Of a stretch of 64,000 nt of DNA, positions 59,901 through 64,000 are shown piece by piece. The notes under the pieces are model-generated. The model was not told the DNA's origin, searched no databases, and worked only from the letters and a program-made list of their open reading frames with translations. This DNA is from Diploscapter coronatus (lineage: Eukaryota > Nematoda > Chromadorea > Rhabditida > Rhabditidae). The position numbers were made by a program, and so were the translations under genes. The DNA is taken from positions 41,997,201 through 42,061,200 of the forward strand of contig OZ038422.1 in assembly GCA_964036155.1 (NCBI GenBank), given 5' to 3'. Every line of letters begins with the position of its first letter. The stretch's first letter is position 1.

Positions 59901-62169
59901 GTTTGGCTTTTCAGAGAATTCTTTGGATAAAATATGCAAAATCCTAGTTCTACGTAAATTTCAAAAATTTTAAATATTGTTTTTGCAAAAAGTAGACCAA
60001 CCATCATATCCACTCGGCCGCGACCAAATGCCATCTTCGTATTGGAAATCGAGCACAAAACCGGAGGCCTGGAATTATAGTTATTAGAATTTTTCACTTT
60101 ATTTACCAGATTATTGTTACTTGGCATGGTTTTTTTTACATATCACGTGAAGATATGACTTTTTCGGGTTTCTTATCCTTTTCTCTCACAGCTTTCATAG
60201 TAAATTCAATCAACTCTGAATTGTTCCTAGATTCAATTTGCCAAGAAAATTGAGAGGTTAGAAGTCGCACTTTTCCTATTCATTTTTCTTTGAATGTTCC
60301 ATCATTTCCTTATTTTATCTATCAAAATCACATTTTTTTACTGTCTGTGAATTTGAAAATGCAATAAAATATGAACTCGGTTCAAGCAAAACTAGATTCT
60401 TTCAGGAGTAAAACTGTTAAAATGTTAGTCATGTAAAACTTCGTAATTTCCAGTCCCTCTAAAAATTAGGCTTTTGAACTAATTAATCCAGTTTCATCCA
60501 ACGTCGTTTTTTTCCTTTTACTATTTTGGAGGTGCCAAAATGGACTAACTAAATAAGGGAAGATCTCATTTCGGAGTCGTGTTAGAACTAACTCAATTTA
60601 CTCCAAAAATACCTAATCCTAGTCTAATTTGTAGAATATAGATTTTTCGACTTTTATTTTGTTTAAAACTCACTTTTTCGACATCATTTAGACCGGCTTT
60701 GAAGTAAATGAGCACTGAACTTGCACAGGAAGTGTAGAGGGTTTTTGAAGCTGATGTCGCCGTATGAAGGAGGTGCTTCTGAAATATTTTTCGAAAATTA
60801 ATTAATTTTAAAAATATCAAAAATAGATCAAAATTGGAAAAATAAATTCTTTTTAAAAATAAAAAAAATACCCCATCATTCATTTCGTAGACCTCGAGAA
60901 TGGCATCTGAGCCGAGATTGAGGAACGACGAAGTGATGACGATTTGGTGACCTCGTTGATGTGGCAGCACATAGGTGCAGTTGACATTCGAAGGGTAGTG
61001 ATATGGATAGAGGGGCGAAAATAACTTGCCCTGAAAGGGAAAATCGAGCTATATCATTTTTGTCTTTCTTCAGTTTATATTACTCTTTGACGGAAAATAG
61101 CGATAAACAACTTAGATGAGTTTCATATGAAATTCTTGAACTTATTATAGCCATTTAGACATTTCAAGAGTAAAAATGACCTTCGCTTTCTCGACTCGAT
61201 ATGTGCACTCAGCGATTTCGATGGCATCACTCGTGAAATTTACTGAAATAGTAAAATATATGTGTAAAATTAGGACACAAATTCTCGTACCTTTCGGAAG
61301 AAACCGATATTCGCCATTGAAGCCTTTCGAAACCGCGTTTGCATGCAAAATTTGGAGTAGGAGGTGTTCTCTTCTGAAAATAAAATAGTTGCTTTCAAGA
61401 AAGTTTCGAAAATCTAGGTAAAGAGACTTCAAAATCTCAAGTCGAAATGCAATAATTTGCATAAGTTTTCAAATTGAATACTTGAAAAAAAATTACTTGG
61501 AATAGAAAGCTCTTCCCATGGTGATTTCCCGCGCACAAAACTCATAATCGGCTCGATCAGTCGGCTCGATTAGGCCATCCACAGTGTGATCGTAGATTCG
61601 AAGCGAGGAAGAACAACTGAAACTCAGAAAATTGATCATTTTTCTTCCTTTTTTCATTTTTGACGGGAACTTTTACATTTTGAACTTTCATACACTTCAC
61701 ACGCGAAGCTTGATAATCAAAAGCAGTACTTGAAAATACACTATTCTGGGAAAAAAATCTCGAAATTGTAAATTGCATAAAAATATTCCAAAACTCTTAC
61801 ATTCCATTTCTCGGGGGTAAAGAAAACGAGTCGAATATGATTTGAACGATATGGCCAGGAGGAGCCTGAAAATAATATTTTCGAAAGTTTATGAGGTTCA
61901 TGGGTAGAAAAAATTCGGAGCCTTATATTCATGAAACTTTATGAAATTAAAATTTTCTCTAAATCACTTGCCTCAAAATGAAAGAATAGACAATCGATGT
62001 GCTCGATTTGGTTGGGAAAGTCGGGCGAGTGGAATCTGCCTCCGTCCGTCGAGTTGAAGCGGATGCATTTGCATTGCGGGATGTAGGCAGAGGATAAATC
62101 AGCCAGGCTCAATATCAGCAACAGAAATAAAGACGAGGTTGAGAAACAAAACAAATCGCAAATTCGCAT
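56928..62169 (-). CDS. Four-CUB-domain surface protein
   Basis: About 15 exons join in phase. The first (61972-62169) gives a signal peptide and the start of CUB 1 (CKCIRF to FHFE). CUB 2 runs from 61030 to about 60000 ([18 protein letters not shown] to GFVLDFQYE). CUB 3 runs from about 59320 to 57810 (ECLLDVN to GFAFDYKF). CUB 4 runs from about 57765 to 57240 ([30 protein letters not shown]). Each CUB has the paired cysteines, the hydrophobic GF-x-F-x-Y end and acidic residues that often bind calcium. The final exon (about 56928-57055) encodes a Ser-rich linker and a hydrophobic C-terminus, fitting a GPI anchor or a membrane helix. Intron 1 (61866-61971) has a GC donor. It probably has an adhesion or matrix role at the cell surface, inferred from the domains. 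Confidence 0.88.
59500..59800. repeat. Pyrimidine-rich tract in CUB gene intron
   Basis: Within the large intron between CUB 2 and CUB 3, 59640-59800 is unusually rich in C and T on the + strand (CTCTCTCTCTCTCT, CTTCCTTTCC). It holds no exon. Confidence 0.6.
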
Positions 62170-64000
62170 CGCCGCTCACATCGTCACGTCTTCTGATGAT
62201 GACGTGACAAGATTCTAAAATTGAAAAAAAATAATTTTAAACGAAATCTAACAAACATAAATTTCGAATGAATCTAATCCTGAAAAGATATTTCATACCT
62301 TCGCATGAGTGATAAGAAAAGTAAAGAAGGAGCAAATTGTTACATTTCCTCTAAATTTTCTAGTGGTCAATACGCGTTAATGCTGCAATATTTGCGAAAC
62401 TCAAATAATGTTCGGCAAAAGGCAAAGAGTGGTACTTGAAGTGATTAGACCATTTCTTACTTCAGATCAAACGAGCGAGAAAATACTAGAAAGATTTCAA
62501 TAGAACGATGAAGATAAGCTTCAAAATATAATCACGAGGAATAGGATGTGATCAAAACCAATTTCGCCTCTTTCTCCGATTCTTTAACAATTATCAAAGA
62601 ATAGTAAAAATGATAACTATGCAAAAAGTTACTCCTCACTAAAAATTATAAATCCGATTTCAAAAAATCAAACTCGGAAATATTTTAGAAGAGGTATAGA
62701 ACGAAACATCATGATTTCACCGCTTATTTTCTAAAGTACCATAGCCCTTTGACCGAAAGATAATTGTGACCTGCTACATGATGAGTTCAAAACAGAAGTA
62801 AAGAACAAAGAGAGGCGAACAAAAATCGAGTATCCTCGAATTCGATGAAAAGCAGAGAAGTGCAGGGGAAATCAGGGAAGAGACGAGAAAAGTGACAGGG
62901 ATTTGTCGTGGTTTTTCGAGATTCACGACAAGTTTCCGAATTTTCGACGTTTTTCGAGGTTTCGAATTTCAACACGTCTCGCCCGCAGAGCTGAGCTACA
63001 AGGAAAAATAGCAAAAACAACCGACTCATTTTCGACAATTGACAGGAATCAACGTAGAACATCCTCACTCTTGATTTGCTTTTCGAAAAGACAACTTTTG
63101 ATCTTATCCTAAATATCGTATGTCTGTCAAAAAATTTCGATAGATCAGAAATCGGGAAAATTAGCCTGGCGTTCGAAAAATTACAAAATTTCTTTCTCTA
63201 ATTTTAAAATAAACCAAAAAATCGTATGTTTTCTTCTCATCTTTATGCTAATGAATCGCCTCCATAATTTTAATTTTCAAATTTCATCTCAAATTTCTAT
63301 TTCCGAGTTTGAGAATTATGTTCCAAGCATCTTTCTCCGATTTCCTTTCATCTCTGCCACCTTCATCTTCAAGAATCACAACAATAATGGGGACATCCGG
63401 ATGAAAGCTGAAAGGGAAGAAAGGAAAATGGATGAATTAGGATTAGGAAATTCAAGAAGGTCAATTCGATGGAGAATGAGCAGAAGAATGCTCTTACTAC
63501 AACTGAAGACAAGCATGAATGAAAGAGAAATCTATCAACACTAAACAAATGCGTAAATCCGTAGTAGTTAAAGATTTTTGGATAGCCAGTCGTGAAGATC
63601 AATAATCAAAGAAAGAAAATTAAGTTCAAAGGTTTAGATTGGACAAATCTCGAAATCATTTAGACTTCGAGTTCAAAACGTTCGATTTGAAAACTAAAAA
63701 GAAATGTCAAGTTGAGGATTTACATGAGTAAAATCTGGCACCAGTCAAGAGTCTTGCTAAATAGCCTAGAGCTAAATTTGTAAGAAAAGAGATTTTCGTG
63801 AAAATTCCGTGTGAAGTTGGGAAGCTCTGAATAATTAGCGAAAACTTATCTAAGTTTTACTTCCTAGAAGATCTACTGAATGAGAAATGACTGCGTTCAA
63901 AACGACCATTTCGTCCGTTTTACAAAGATACGTAAAACTAATGACTGTATCGCAAAAAAACGTGATTATCGGTTGATAAAAATTAGAGAAGAACCCGGTT
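62170..64000. other. 5' flank of CUB gene and window end
   Basis: Apart from the possible secreted-peptide exon, no gene is supported. A plus-strand frame at 63245-63544 is charged and low in complexity. The end of the window is AT-rich and featureless. Confidence 0.4.
62787..63029 (-). CDS. Possible secreted-peptide exon, unrecognised
   Basis: An ATG at 63029 opens a frame starting with a clear hydrophobic signal sequence (MSRLFLLFFLVAQLCG), then a polar stretch with three cysteines, and ends in a hydrophobic run. It may be the first exon of a secreted or membrane protein, but no partner exon or clear donor was found. An in-frame ATG 13 codons upstream is possible. Confidence 0.25.
   Translation of the reverse strand: MSRLFLLFFLVAQLCGRDVLKFETSKNVENSETCRESRKTTTNPCHFSRLFPDFPCTSLLFIEFEDTRFLFASLCSLLLF

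Noticed and set aside
63245..63544. 99-codon plus-strand frame near the window end
   Set aside because: Charged, low-complexity sequence with no domain or splice support.

Overview
The window reads as nuclear DNA of a free-living or related rhabditid-type nematode. It is AT-rich. Genes are split by many short introns with GT donors and TTTCAG/TTTTAG acceptors, and several start codons lie just after such an acceptor, as expected for spliced-leader trans-splicing. The gene content is also nematode-like: a tyrosinase with ShKT domains, a nematode-type CHK kinase, an expanded receptor tyrosine kinase family and an M13 peptidase. I built the gene models by hand, joining exons by splice signals, phase and family conservation. 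Coordinates may be off by a base or two, and no database search was run.

Layout. 0.5-6.2 kb (+): a 22-exon tyrosinase with four C-terminal ShKT domains. 7.8-8.9 kb (+): a small four-helix membrane protein. 10.4-12.1 kb (-): a serpentine-receptor-like gene that stops after about five helices. 12.9-13.7 kb (+): a secreted or membrane EGF protein. 13.9-14.6 kb (-): a membrane protein with a Gly/Ser/His/Cys tail. 15.4-18.9, 20.4-22.5, 27.5-29.9, 43.6-45.2, 46.5-48.7 and 49.9-51.2 kb (all -): six paralogues of an unrecognised four-transmembrane family with the same intron phases, a Cys-Gln-Leu-Pro-Trp-Gly loop motif and, in five of the six, a shared upstream DNA module. 24.0-26.0 kb (-): a CHK kinase-like protein. 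31.4-36.0 and 36.7-41.7 kb (-): two tandem receptor tyrosine kinases; the second has a near-identical 1.25 kb duplication of its ectodomain exons. 52.2-56.5 kb (+): an M13 (neprilysin-like) metallopeptidase with an N-terminal signal peptide and an extra C-terminal membrane helix. 56.9-62.2 kb (-): a four-CUB-domain surface protein. The far end holds little that I can support.

The rest is mostly non-autonomous DNA transposons: hAT-like copies with 8-bp target duplications, a Tc1/mariner-type foldback element with TA ends, a TTAA-flanked element, and several MITE families. Many sit inside introns, and one appears to have created an intron in the M13 gene. Four introns use GC donors. The most novel material is the six-gene four-helix array with its shared upstream module, the recent ectodomain duplication in a receptor kinase, and the transposon-made intron.
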